Assembly (NCBI GenBank): GCA_002502785.1
Contig: DAQG01000093.1
Coordinates: forward strand, 1-27,261
Origin: Methanothrix harundinacea
GTDB taxonomy: Archaea; Halobacteriota; Methanosarcinia; Methanotrichales; Methanotrichaceae
DNA: 27,261 nucleotides
Direction of reading: 5' to 3'
Made by a program: the position numbers and the translations under genes. How positions within the stretch are numbered: the first letter of the stretch is position 1; each line of letters begins with the position of its first letter. Under the pieces are notes generated by a model. It did no database searches and was not told the origin of the DNA. It was given only the letters and a program-made list of their open reading frames with translations. Shown here piece after piece: positions 1-8,177 of the stretch.

Positions 1-101
1 CCGAATCGCGCCGATGTGCTATTTCAATGGCAGATGACCTTTTTGTCATGTAATGCAACTGGCAAGTCTCGACCTTCGCCGCAAAAGGGAAGACGTTATT
101 A
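1..101. other. Upstream region of sufC, no gene seen
   Basis: No coding sequence is evident in this stretch before sufC. A small inverted repeat, ATGAC and GTCAT separated by six mostly T bases, lies at about 34-49. The sequence AAGGGAAGA at about 85-93 could act as a ribosome-binding site for the GTG start at 102. No convincing TATA box was identified. The window edge cuts whatever lies further upstream. Confidence 0.4.
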
Positions 102-902
102 GTGACGACCACCATAGGTGCTGACGAGAATCCGAACAGTTCAAATCAAGAAATGGCGCTAGGAGGCGGTCTGACGTTACAGATTGAAGATCTCTGGGTG
201 AGCATAGGGGAAAAACAGGTCCTGGAAGGGGTGAACATGAGCGTGGGGGACGGCGAGACCCACGCCCTCTTCGGGCCGAACGGCTGCGGCAAGACCACGC
301 TGCTCAGCACCATAGCGGGAATCCCCAGGTACGTGGTGGATAGCGGCACGATCAGGTTCAAGGGTGTGGACATAACCAACATGCCGATGCACGAGCGGGC
401 GCGTCTCGGCATAGGGATCGCCTTCCAGCACCCACCCACCATAAGAGGGCTGAGGGTATCGGACATGATCAAGCTGTGCAACCCCCAGGCGAACGCCGAA
501 AAGATCCTGGCGGACCTCGACTTCGAGGAGTTCGCCGACCGGGAGGTGAACAAGGGCTTCTCCGGCGGCGAAGTGAAGAGGTCCGAGATGGTCCAGCTCC
601 TCGCCCAGGAGCCAGACTTCGTGATGCTCGACGAGCCCGACTCCGGGGTGGACCTGGAGAACATCAAGGTCATAGGTCGGGCGATCAACACCCTCACCCA
701 GAAAGATCTAAGGCCGAGCGCAAGGACGAAGTCCGGGGTGATAATCACCCATTTCGGCCACATCCTCGACTACATGTCGACGGACAAGGCTCATGTGATG
801 ATCGAGGGAACGATCGTCTGCTCGGGGAACCCGATAGAGATCCTGGAACAGATCAAGGTCAACGGATACGAGGGGTGTGTTGCATGTCTATGTCCCGTCT
901 AG
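102..902 (+). CDS. sufC: SufC-type Fe-S cluster assembly ATPase
   Basis: This is the cytoplasmic ABC-type ATPase of the SUF iron-sulfur cluster assembly machinery, which drives conformational change in its SufB/D partner. Visible motifs in order are Walker A GPNGCGKTT, Q-loop AFQHPP, the SufC-like signature FSGGEVKR, Walker B FVMLDEPDSGVD and the H-loop ITHF. At 266 aa it is slightly longer than usual (about 250) because of a low-complexity N-terminus. The GTG at 102 follows a weak AAGGGAAGA. An in-frame ATG at 153 is an alternative, and AGGAGG at 161-166 lies before an in-frame CTG at 171, so the true N-terminus is uncertain. The 3' end overlaps the next gene by 19 bases, implying translational coupling. 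The family call is secure; only the start is doubtful. Confidence 0.95.
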   Translation: MTTTIGADENPNSSNQEMALGGGLTLQIEDLWVSIGEKQVLEGVNMSVGDGETHALFGPNGCGKTTLLSTIAGIPRYVVDSGTIRFKGVDITNMPMHERARLGIGIAFQHPPTIRGLRVSDMIKLCNPQANAEKILADLDFEEFADREVNKGFSGGEVKRSEMVQLLAQEPDFVMLDEPDSGVDLENIKVIGRAINTLTQKDLRPSARTKSGVIITHFGHILDYMSTDKAHVMIEGTIVCSGNPIEILEQIKVNGYEGCVACLCPV

Positions 903-2101
903 AGGAGAAGGCGAAAAAGGCGTTGGATAAGAAGGCCGCGCTGGGGACGGATATCGATATCGAGAGCTACGAGCCGGCCTCGGAGGATTTCGGCGAGATC
1001 GAAACCCTGGAGATGCTGCCCGAGGACGTCCAGACCGCAGCCCTCAGCGCCGGAGTTAGCCTCTCTGGCGAGTCGGCAGGCGACTACTTCCAGGTGGACC
1101 AGTCGCCGGTTCACAAGGAGTCCGCCATCGAAGGGATCGAGGTGATGGACATCGCCGCCGCCCTCAAAAAGCACAGCTACCTTGAGGACTACTTCTGGAA
1201 GCTCGTACCCATCGACGCCGACAAGTACACCGCCGACGTCGGGATGCACCCGCCTGCAGGCTACTTTGTCCGGGCAAAGCCCGGCACCAAGACGGTATTT
1301 CCCCTCAAGACATGCCTGTACATGGGCGGCCACAACAAGCGCCAGAGGGTCCACAACGTCGTCATCGCCGAGGAAGGGTCCGACCTTCACATCATCACCG
1401 GGTGCACCACTCCGTCCCACGCAGGCCGGGGCCTCCACCTGGGAGTATCCGAGATCTACGTCAAGAAGAACGCCCACGTCACCTTCACCATGATCCACAA
1501 CTGGGGCGAGGAGGTGGAGGTGAGGCCGAGGGGCGCAAGCAGAATCGAGGCGGGAGGGTCCATATCCGAGAACTACATCACCCTCACACCGGTCAAGAGC
1601 CTCCAGGCCTTCCCCACCGCCAATCTCGTCGGTGAAGGAGCGGTCGCCAGCTTCAATACCATAATGTACGCTCGGAGGGGAAACATCGACATCGGCAACC
1701 AGACGATATTGGCCGCCCCCTACACCAGCGCCGAATCGATAGCAAGAGTCGTCTCAACCGGTGGCGAGATAATAAACCGGGGCCGGATGGTGGGCAAGGT
1801 TCCCGATATCAGAGCTCACGTGGAGTGCGTCGGATTGATCCTCACCGAGAAGGGAAGGATCTACTCGATCCCGGAGCTGGATGGCTGGTGCGGAGGCCTT
1901 GACATGTCCCACGAGGCGGCCGTCGGCAAGATATCTCAAGCGGAGCTTGAGTACCTGATGGCGAGGGGCCTGTCCACCGACGAGGCGACCAGCGTCATCG
2001 TGAGAGGATTCCTCGACGTTGAGATCAAGGGCCTGCCGCCAGCTCTCAAAGAGGAGATCAAGAAGATCACAAAGCTCGAGGAGATCCACGGAGGCCCCTG
2101 A
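884..2101 (+). CDS. sufB: SufB/SufD-family Fe-S scaffold protein
   Basis: This is the beta-helical scaffold partner of SufC, on which Fe-S clusters are assembled in the cytoplasm. The 405-aa product carries the SufB/D core, including the C-terminal LDMSHEAAVGKIS block that is the most conserved stretch of the family, and a conserved-type ECVGLI segment. ATG 884 is chosen because AGGGG lies eight bases upstream; a second in-frame ATG occurs at 890. It overlaps sufC by 19 bases, so the two form a coupled operon. No SufD paralogue, SufS desulfurase, SufE or SufU accompanies them, as in the minimal archaeal two-gene systems (also called SmsCB). Whether it should be called SufB or SufD cannot be settled from the sequence alone. 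Confidence 0.93.
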   Translation: MSMSRLEEKAKKALDKKAALGTDIDIESYEPASEDFGEIETLEMLPEDVQTAALSAGVSLSGESAGDYFQVDQSPVHKESAIEGIEVMDIAAALKKHSYLEDYFWKLVPIDADKYTADVGMHPPAGYFVRAKPGTKTVFPLKTCLYMGGHNKRQRVHNVVIAEEGSDLHIITGCTTPSHAGRGLHLGVSEIYVKKNAHVTFTMIHNWGEEVEVRPRGASRIEAGGSISENYITLTPVKSLQAFPTANLVGEGAVASFNTIMYARRGNIDIGNQTILAAPYTSAESIARVVSTGGEIINRGRMVGKVPDIRAHVECVGLILTEKGRIYSIPELDGWCGGLDMSHEAAVGKISQAELEYLMARGLSTDEATSVIVRGFLDVEIKGLPPALKEEIKKITKLEEIHGGP

Positions 2102-2126
2102 GCCGGAGCCTCTCCTCAATAGCCCT

Positions 2127-2645
2127 TCACATCATAGAGACGAACTCTGAGGCGATTTCCTCTGCGAGATCGTACCTATTTTTCTCGGTGACGGCTATAA
2201 GCCGAAACTCCTCTCGGATCCTTTTCGCTAGAGGGTGCTGGGACTTCGCCTGGACGACGACGAGCATTGGTTTATCGGATGTGAGAGCCGTTTCCACGGC
2301 CTTTGCGAACCTCTCTGAGAAAAGTTCCATCGGCCCGACTTCGTCGATCACAATCAGGTCCGCCTCCTCGGCCGCTCTTTCGACCGCCTTGGCACCGATC
2401 ACCTCCAGGTCCTGTAGGTTGACCCTGTACTTTCCGAGCCTCGGCCCGTCTCCATCTATCGAGGCAAGGGTTCCGATGTTGCCGGACGAAAGGTCCATAA
2501 GCTCGAAGCCGACCCTCTTTCCATCACGGCGGACCTCCTGGGCCAAGACGCCACCCGCCCGGCAGTTGAGCCTTTCGAGAACTTCTCTCACAAGCATCGA
2601 CTTTCCCACGCCCGGCGCGCCGGTTATGGCAACTCTTTCGGACAT
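2127..2645 (-). CDS. THEP1-family nucleoside-triphosphatase
   Basis: This is a P-loop NTPase of the THEP1 (DUF265) family, small enzymes that hydrolyse several NTPs in vitro and whose cellular role is unsettled. The 172-aa protein has Walker A GAPGVGKS at the N-terminus and Walker B LIVIDEVGPMEL near residue 100, followed by the family-typical segment in which a glutamate follows the metal-binding aspartate. The length matches the family (about 170-180). ATG 2645 lies inside the 3' end of the preceding Toprim gene (22-base overlap), so it is the last gene of a three-gene minus-strand operon. It converges on sufB with 25 bases between the stops. Confidence 0.9.
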   Translation of the reverse strand: MSERVAITGAPGVGKSMLVREVLERLNCRAGGVLAQEVRRDGKRVGFELMDLSSGNIGTLASIDGDGPRLGKYRVNLQDLEVIGAKAVERAAEEADLIVIDEVGPMELFSERFAKAVETALTSDKPMLVVVQAKSQHPLAKRIREEFRLIAVTEKNRYDLAEEIASEFVSMM

Positions 2646-3082
2646 CTATCTGCCCTTACCCGCTCGACGAACCTGCTGAGGCTCTCGACGTCTTTTATCT
2701 CACGACGGACCATCCGCTTCAGGCGCGCCCTCGTCTCAAGGTCGACGCTCGTCCCCGTGCACTGGAGGTGCCGGCCCATTCGTTGGGCCAGCTCCTCTCC
2801 GGCTCGGTCCCAGTCGGTGAGGATGACAATCTCTCTATAATCCCTCGCAGCCTCTTCGGCCACCTCAAGGGCCGGGCGCCGGGTGGCCCGGACGATGGGT
2901 CCCTCGACCCCCAGGTCTCTAAGGGACCTCTCGTCCCGGACCCCTTCCACGATTATGGCAGCACCCTCCTCCGAGGCCTGGACGATGGATGCGACCAGCT
3001 CCTCCAGAGACTCGGGATCGAGACTCGGCTTTCTCGCCCTAGGCTCACGGCCTTTCCGACCGCCTCTGCTTCTTCTGGTCAT
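2624..3082 (-). CDS. Small Toprim-domain protein (UPF0292-like)
   Basis: This is a stand-alone Toprim fold of 152 aa, resembling archaeal UPF0292 proteins. Toprim motifs are visible: a catalytic-type glutamate in IIVEGVRDE after a basic N-terminal tail, and the DxD pair in VILTDWDRAGEE, which would bind Mg2+. Small archaeal Toprim proteins are related to DnaG, topoisomerase and RNase M5 domains; the substrate of this group is not established. The first 20 or so residues are rich in Arg and Lys and may contact nucleic acid (inference). It begins four bases after the DUF167 gene stops and overlaps the THEP1 gene by 22 bases, so the three are likely co-transcribed. Confidence 0.85.
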   Translation of the reverse strand: MTRRSRGGRKGREPRARKPSLDPESLEELVASIVQASEEGAAIIVEGVRDERSLRDLGVEGPIVRATRRPALEVAEEAARDYREIVILTDWDRAGEELAQRMGRHLQCTGTSVDLETRARLKRMVRREIKDVESLSRFVERVRADRCPKELP

Positions 3083-3086
3083 AGTA

Positions 3087-3422
3087 TCAGGATTTTCCCT
3101 TTCTGGAACCCAAAAGCCCCTTCTCAGCCTCGTCTGTGCTGATGCCTCGGACCAGGACGACTTTTCGGGAGCTCTTCTGGCCAGCCGTCACCTGGACCCT
3201 GTCGGCACCGATCCCAAAGATGTCGGCCAGGGCCCTTTCGAGCTGGAGGTTTGCCTTTCCTTTCGTCGGCTTCTCGGTGAGCTTCGCCTCAAGGGACTTT
3301 CGCCAGGGGTTGAAACCAGAGGGGACTAGCAGCCTGCTCGACCCCGGTGCCACCTCGAACCTTATGAGAACCCCTTTGGGGTGGGGTTCGATCGCCTCCC
3401 TGATCTGGTCGGGGCCGTTCAT
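3087..3422 (-). CDS. DUF167/YggU (UPF0235) family protein
   Basis: This is a small conserved protein of the DUF167 (YggU, UPF0235) family, of unknown biochemical function. Diagnostic segments are IRFEVAPGSSR, a central EKPTKGKANLQL block (the family's GKAN signature) and ITAGQ-like VTAGQKSSRKVVLV near the C-terminus. I place the start at ATG 3422, giving 111 aa, close to the usual size, with GGCGGAGC some ten bases upstream. The frame stays open to an ATG at 3518 (143 aa), but the extra 32 residues resemble nothing in the family and lack a good ribosome-binding site. It is the first gene of the three-gene operon with the Toprim and THEP1 genes. Confidence 0.85.
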   Translation of the reverse strand: MNGPDQIREAIEPHPKGVLIRFEVAPGSSRLLVPSGFNPWRKSLEAKLTEKPTKGKANLQLERALADIFGIGADRVQVTAGQKSSRKVVLVRGISTDEAEKGLLGSRKGKS

Positions 3423-3627
3423 AAATAGAAAAGCTCCGCCGAGACGACTTAAAGATTTGCCCTCGACCATCAAAGCGGTGTTGTTTTGAATAGATCGGAA
3501 TAGGTCATCTGACGACATCTCATTCGTAATTCACAAAATGTAGTTTAAACCTGGAAATAAGCTGTCAAATTATTCGCGAGTTCCCCTAAATCGCAATATG
3601 GGGCAATGTTAAAATAACCTGAAAAAC

Positions 3628-5022
3628 ATGACGATTAAGGTTTTCATGCAGATTAGTCAAGTTGTCGTCCTGGCTGATGAGTCTTCGGAGGTGAACGATT
3701 TTCTTCGTGACCTGGAGCAGGGGGGGATCGAAGTCGTCAGATCCGACCCCTCCGAGATCCTGAGGGAGGTCGCCTCTTCTGAGGGCGGCAGGTGGGGTGG
3801 ACCTGACCGCCTCATCCTGTGCGATCAAAATTTCGATTCCAAACCTTTCGTATCGGCGATTGTGAGGGAAGCTGTGAATAGCGGTTGCGGGGTCCTGGTA
3901 GGTTCGGATCGGTTCGGGAGGGTTGCCGACGAGATCGAAGCGGGTGGCACCCTATCCGAGGAGACGATAAGAGAACTCGCTACCGAGGCGATATACAGAT
4001 GCATATCGAAGGAGGCTGAGACGCTTTCAGCGCTCCAGGGGAGGAGCCCCCGCTACTTAATCCAGGCTTACGAGAAGGTGCAGGACCTCAGGTACGGAGA
4101 GAACTGGCACCAGAAGGCGTCTTTGTACCAGAAGCCCGGAGGGCTCGGCCTCCATCGGGCTCCCAAGCTCTGCGGGAAAGAGATGTCCTACAACAACGTC
4201 GTCGACGCCGAGGCGACCCTCGAGATGCTGATCGACTTGATGGAGTACGACGGTGCGAGGGAAGATCGGACCCTGGCGGTGATCGTGAAGCACGCCAACC
4301 CATGCGGCGTCGCCTACGGCCAAAACAAGGTGGAGGCTTACAGGAGGACTCTTGCCACAGACCCGAAGAGCGCTTTCGGCGGCGTCATCGGCTTTTCTGA
4401 GCCCGTAGATGCGGACCTCGCAGAGGTGATGCGCGACCACTTCATCGAGGTCTTGCTGGCACCGGGCTACGACCCCGAGGCGCTTGAAATCCTCAGAGAG
4501 AAGCCCAACCGGAGGATACTCGACGTAAGCGAACTTCTTATGCGGCGTGACCGACTTTATGAGGGTCGGCTCTCAAAGAGCGTCTTCGGAGGACTCTTGG
4601 TCCAGGACTACGACACAGGAGACGTATTGGAGTGGAAGGTGGTGACGGAAAGAGGACCCACACCCTCCGAGACTATGGCCCTCAGGTTTGCCTGGAAGGT
4701 TACCAAGTACGTCAAGTCGAACGCCCTCGTCTACGCCACCGCAAACCAGATAGTAGGGATAGGTTCGGGCCAGATGAGCAGGGTGGACTCGGCCCGGTTC
4801 GGGGCTGAAAAGGCCGAGGAGCACGGCCTGGACACCAGGGGCACGGTGGCCGCGACCGACTCCTTCTTCCCATTCCGAGACGGCCTTGACCGAACCTTCG
4901 AGGCCGGGGCCACCGCCGTCGTCCATCCTGGCGGCTCAATCAGGGATGCTGAGGTGATCGAGGCTGCAAACGAACACGGGATGGCCATGGTCTTCACGGG
5001 CATGCGCCACTTCAGACACTGA
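3628..5022 (+). CDS. purH: PurH-type AICAR transformylase with degenerate N-terminal domain
   Basis: This enzyme transfers a formyl group from 10-formyl-tetrahydrofolate (or an analogue) to AICAR, the penultimate step of IMP synthesis. From about residue 130 the protein follows the AICARFT domain closely: RYGENWHQKASLY, KHANPCGVA, KSAFGGVIGF, VGIGSGQMSRVDS, TDSFFPFRDGLD, and VHPGGSIRDAEVI up to the C-terminal TGMRHFRH. The first 130 residues correspond in position to the MGS-like IMP cyclohydrolase domain. They keep the tail helix pattern (LSEETIRELATEAIYRC) but lack the SVSDKTG and DGRVKTLHP motifs, and the whole protein is 464 aa rather than about 520. It is probably monofunctional, with cyclisation done elsewhere (for example by PurO). 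The start is ATG 3628 or ATG 3646; the latter follows AAGG more closely. Confidence 0.92.
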   Translation: MTIKVFMQISQVVVLADESSEVNDFLRDLEQGGIEVVRSDPSEILREVASSEGGRWGGPDRLILCDQNFDSKPFVSAIVREAVNSGCGVLVGSDRFGRVADEIEAGGTLSEETIRELATEAIYRCISKEAETLSALQGRSPRYLIQAYEKVQDLRYGENWHQKASLYQKPGGLGLHRAPKLCGKEMSYNNVVDAEATLEMLIDLMEYDGAREDRTLAVIVKHANPCGVAYGQNKVEAYRRTLATDPKSAFGGVIGFSEPVDADLAEVMRDHFIEVLLAPGYDPEALEILREKPNRRILDVSELLMRRDRLYEGRLSKSVFGGLLVQDYDTGDVLEWKVVTERGPTPSETMALRFAWKVTKYVKSNALVYATANQIVGIGSGQMSRVDSARFGAEKAEEHGLDTRGTVAATDSFFPFRDGLDRTFEAGATAVVHPGGSIRDAEVIEAANEHGMAMVFTGMRHFRH

Positions 5023-5092
5023 TATCGGACCGAATCAGATAGCTCGGGCGAGAAGGATCGGGTCGACCCCAGCCCGGGCTCTGATCGTTCTT

Positions 5093-6442
5093 TTGACATT
5101 GATCCTGGCCCTGGCGGGGACGGCCTCCTGCGATACGATCGTCGCCACCGGAGATATCCAGAACGTTCTCGACAATTCGATGCCTGGAGACATTGTGATC
5201 GTCTCCGCGGGCGAGTATGAACCGTTCACTGTGGACAAAGCCTTAACCATCCAGGGGGTCGGCTCCCCTTCGGTCAGGGCTAAGACCCAAAACCCGGCGA
5301 TCTCCATCAGGACGGGCGGGGTCAAGCTTCTCGGCTTCAGGGTGGAGGGGATTCCCAGGAACCAGGACGACAAGTTCAGGTACTACATGGACCTCTCGAA
5401 CCGAAAGCCTCAGTACTCCCTCAACCAGCCCAACTCGGGAATCCTGGTTGACGGCGACGATGTCGTCATCGAGGATTTGGAGGTGGAGGGATCGGAGGCT
5501 GGCATCCTGGTCAAATCTGCCAGGAACTTCACTCTCAGAAACGCGTCTTTCATGAGATGCGACAGCGGCTTGAGGCTTCTGGAGTGTGAGGGCGGCAAAA
5601 TAGAAGGATGCACTTATCAGGAATGCGAGAAATACGGGGCCTACCTCGAAGGTTGCGATGGAATCTCGATCGAGAAGAACAAGGTCGTCGGCAACTCCGG
5701 CGCGGGGATGATGCTGAAAGAGTCCTCAACTTGCGTCGTCGAGGAGAACGAATTTGTCGAAAACTGGCAGGGCATCTTCCTCTGGAACTCATCATTCTGC
5801 GACATTCTAGAGAACAATGCGGAACGGAACGTCTACTACGGCATGGTCATCGCCTCAGGGTCCAACAACTCGATAATGGACAACAAGGCAAAAAAGAGCG
5901 GTGGCGGCGAACTCGGCCTCCAGGGGATCGGGATCAGCATCCAGGAGAACAGCACCTACAACCTGGTCGTTGGAAACGTTCTGGAAGAGAACCTCAACGG
6001 GCTGGACCTGACAAGAGGCTGCCGGTTCAACCTGATATTCTGCAACGAAATTTCCGAGAACAGCAACGGGATCCGGCTGGACAAGAACGAGAACAACCTC
6101 GTCTACAGAAACAACTTCAAGCGCAACCTCATATCTGGATACGATAACGCCAGCCACAACTTCTGGAACGCCACCGTCGGCAACTACTACGACGATTATC
6201 GCGGCCGTGACCGGGACGGCGACGGGGCGGGGGACGACCCCTACTGGATACCGAAGGGTAGCAGTTGCGCCGTGGACTGGCGACCCCTGATGCAGCCTGC
6301 CGAAAAAGAGGTCGACCTGGAGGCTGCACGAGAAGACCTCCGTCGCTACGCCACCTACAAGCCGAGCGACGATCTTCCATACAAGGTGGAGAACCAGACG
6401 ATAGTGATCGGGACGAAACCGCCATCCAAGTGGTGGGGCTAA
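5093..6442 (+). CDS. Exported NosD-like beta-helix surface protein
   Basis: This is a secreted or surface right-handed parallel beta-helix protein with NosD/CASH-type repeats, abundant in methanogens and probably adhesive or carbohydrate-related; no enzyme function is evident. Repeats such as GILVDGDDVVIEDLEVEGS, GAYLEGCDGISIEKNKV and GIRLDKNENNLVYRN run from about residue 110 to 350. They are followed by an aromatic and Ca-binding-like tail, GNYYDDYRGRDRDGDGAGDD, typical of archaeal NosD proteins. The only standard start is TTG 5093, which leaves a short hydrophobic stub ending in TASC. The frame is open upstream and encodes an Arg-rich n-region that would complete a signal peptide starting at ATA 5039. 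It ends tail-to-tail with nadX, overlapping by four bases. Confidence 0.85.
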   Translation: MTLILALAGTASCDTIVATGDIQNVLDNSMPGDIVIVSAGEYEPFTVDKALTIQGVGSPSVRAKTQNPAISIRTGGVKLLGFRVEGIPRNQDDKFRYYMDLSNRKPQYSLNQPNSGILVDGDDVVIEDLEVEGSEAGILVKSARNFTLRNASFMRCDSGLRLLECEGGKIEGCTYQECEKYGAYLEGCDGISIEKNKVVGNSGAGMMLKESSTCVVEENEFVENWQGIFLWNSSFCDILENNAERNVYYGMVIASGSNNSIMDNKAKKSGGGELGLQGIGISIQENSTYNLVVGNVLEENLNGLDLTRGCRFNLIFCNEISENSNGIRLDKNENNLVYRNNFKRNLISGYDNASHNFWNATVGNYYDDYRGRDRDGDGAGDDPYWIPKGSSCAVDWRPLMQPAEKEVDLEAAREDLRRYATYKPSDDLPYKVENQTIVIGTKPPSKWWG

Positions 6443-7251
6443 GTTCCGATCTTGACGGGCTCCACAATCGACCGCAAAGTGGCGATGGCGGAGAGGGCGG
6501 CGAGATAGCTGGTCTTGGGATTTCTGGGGAATGGCACGTTCTCGACTCTGGTGGTGATCCGCCCGAAGTTGCCTTCGGCCGTTATCTGGTGGATGTTGAC
6601 TTCGGTATCGGGATCGGCCACTATTTTGACCATCACCCTCGACCCCCGTGCCGCGAGGCTCAAAGTCGCCGCTACGTTGACGTTTGCAGGAAAGGCCTTC
6701 ACGGCCTCTTCAGCCGGCCCCTCGAATATCACAGTGGGCTCACAGATCGCGTCCAGATCAATCTCCATGTCTTCGATGTAAGGGGCGCCCTTGAACCCCT
6801 TCGGGTTCTTGGTGGTGGTGAGGGTGACCAGGTCGATCTTTCCAATGCCGGCAGACTTGAGCCCGTCAAGGCTCGATATCGCCCCAGAGGGTACGTAAAC
6901 CCTGCATCCGTGTTCCTTTGCGAGCTCCTCCACCATACGGTATAGGTATTTGTCGAGAAGGGCGCCGACGCTCATGATCATGAGGTCTCGTCCATTCTCT
7001 AGTGCGGCCTTCGCCACCTCAGGAACCGCCCGTTGAGACGCCGCCTCCACCACGATGTCGGACCTTTCCACCAGATCTTCCAGGTCCGAAAGCATGGGTT
7101 GGGCCTTCAGACATTTCATGAGCTCCCCCGCCCTGTCCACGTTGCGATCGAAAACCGCCACCAGTTCAGCCGCGATATCGCCGCTGTCTATGGCTCTTGC
7201 GATCTCGGTCCCGATCGCGCCGCAGCCAACCAGCCCTATTTTCAGAACCAT
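6439..7251 (-). CDS. nadX: L-aspartate dehydrogenase
   Basis: NadX oxidises L-aspartate to iminoaspartate with NAD(P)+, the first step of de novo NAD synthesis in organisms that lack or supplement NadB. The 270-aa protein has an N-terminal Rossmann motif GLVGCGAIG (residues 6-14), the PSGAISSLDGLKSA block, FPANVNVAATLSLA, and His221 in NIHQITAEG. This His sits at the same distance from the C-terminus as the catalytic histidine of characterised family members. It ends with NPKTSYLAALSAIATLR, which is typical of the family. It is divergent from nadC with only 40 bases between the starts, consistent with shared regulation of the pathway. NadA, the enzyme between them, is not in the window. Confidence 0.94.
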   Translation of the reverse strand: MVLKIGLVGCGAIGTEIARAIDSGDIAAELVAVFDRNVDRAGELMKCLKAQPMLSDLEDLVERSDIVVEAASQRAVPEVAKAALENGRDLMIMSVGALLDKYLYRMVEELAKEHGCRVYVPSGAISSLDGLKSAGIGKIDLVTLTTTKNPKGFKGAPYIEDMEIDLDAICEPTVIFEGPAEEAVKAFPANVNVAATLSLAARGSRVMVKIVADPDTEVNIHQITAEGNFGRITTRVENVPFPRNPKTSYLAALSAIATLRSIVEPVKIGT

Positions 7252-7256
7252 CGCAG

Positions 7257-7270
7257 CCTATAAATCGATT
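7257..7270 (+). promoter_or_regulatory. Candidate TATA element between nadX and nadC
   Basis: CCTATAAATC lies about 26-30 bases before the nadC start codon at 7292. That spacing would place transcription initiation at or next to the ATG, so nadC may be leaderless. The whole divergent spacer is only 40 bases, so the nadX promoter must overlap it or lie within nadC. This is judged from consensus and spacing only. Confidence 0.45.
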
Positions 7271-7291
7271 GGACAACAAAACTTTTGCGGT

Positions 7292-8107
7292 ATGCTATCG
7301 TCTGAGCTGGAACGGTTCGCGCGGGAAGACCTGGGGGATTGGGACGACTCAAGCTCAATAGTTCCAGAAATAAATGCTGAAGCTTTCATCCTGGCAAAGG
7401 AGGAATGCATCGTTTCGGGACTTGTTGAGGCAGATCAGATCCTGAAGTATTTCGGGCTTGAAGGTGAGCGTCTAGTTCCGGAGGGAGTTCGCGTCGACGC
7501 GGGCTCCAAGGTTATGGCCATAAGGGGAAGGGCGAGAGCCATCCTCCAGGCGGAAAGGCTGGTCTTGAACTTCATGAGCCGGATGAGCGGCATATCGACC
7601 CTGACCCGCGAATGCGCGGGAAGGGCTGGGAACGTCAGAGTCGCATGCACCCGGAAGACGACTCCAGGTTTTCGATCCTTCGAGAAGAGGGCGGTGGTGG
7701 TGGGTGGAGGCGACCCCCACAGGTTCGACCTCTCAAGCTCCGTGATGATCAAGGACAACCATCTGAAGCTGATGAGCCTCGAAGAGGCCCTTGGCGCCGC
7801 CAAGCTCCGGGCCAGCTTCACCAAGAAGATCGAGGTGGAAGTCGAGACCCTGGAGGATATGCTGAAGGCAGCATCTCTCGGGGCAGACATAATAATGTTC
7901 GACAACATGAGGCCCGAGACGATCCGGGAGGGTGTAGAACTTCTCAGAATTGAGGGGAAAAGGGACCGGGTCCTTCTTGAGGCTTCGGGGGGCATAACGC
8001 CCGAGAACGTCTCCGATTACGCCGCCACGGGGGTGGACGTCGTCTCCTTGGGCGCTCTCACCAGGTCTGCTAAATGGATCGACTTCAGCCTGGAGATCGA
8101 GATATGA
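7292..8107 (+). CDS. nadC: Nicotinate-nucleotide pyrophosphorylase (quinolinate phosphoribosyltransferase)
   Basis: NadC converts quinolinate and PRPP to nicotinate mononucleotide, CO2 and pyrophosphate in NAD synthesis. The 271-aa protein shows the family motifs in order: the LVEADQI region, LNFMSRMSGIST, the CTRKTTPGFR substrate loop, HRFDLSSSVMIKDNH, the KKIEVEVETLED strand, IIMFDNM, LLEASGGI and the terminal GVDVVSLGALTRSAKWIDFSL. The frame is open upstream across the nadX promoter region, but ATG 7292 is chosen because homology begins right there (LERFAREDLGDWDDSS) and the length matches archaeal NadC. No clear ribosome-binding site precedes it, in keeping with a leaderless mRNA. Confidence 0.96.
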   Translation: MLSSELERFAREDLGDWDDSSSIVPEINAEAFILAKEECIVSGLVEADQILKYFGLEGERLVPEGVRVDAGSKVMAIRGRARAILQAERLVLNFMSRMSGISTLTRECAGRAGNVRVACTRKTTPGFRSFEKRAVVVGGGDPHRFDLSSSVMIKDNHLKLMSLEEALGAAKLRASFTKKIEVEVETLEDMLKAASLGADIIMFDNMRPETIREGVELLRIEGKRDRVLLEASGGITPENVSDYAATGVDVVSLGALTRSAKWIDFSLEIEI

Positions 8108-8130
8108 TCCCGGTCGGAAAGAACAAAAAC

Positions 8131-8138
8131 GTTATATC
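8131..8138 (+). promoter_or_regulatory. Candidate TATA box of the CARDB-like surface protein gene
   Basis: The sequence AAAAACGTTATATC places a TTATAT core about 40 bases before the preferred start at 8178. Initiation about 25 bases downstream would leave a short leader that contains the GGTGAG ribosome-binding site. Assigned by consensus and spacing. Confidence 0.45.
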
Positions 8139-8177
8139 AATCGTTTAATTACTCAGATCTAACTTCGGTGAGTGGGA

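Noticed and set aside
476..883. Upstream extension of the sufB frame inside sufC
   Set aside because: The frame is open only because it shadows sufC in another register. The SufB homology and a ribosome-binding site begin at 884.
7055..7291. Upstream extension of the nadC frame
   Set aside because: It is antisense to nadX and shows no NadC homology; ATG 7292 begins the family match.
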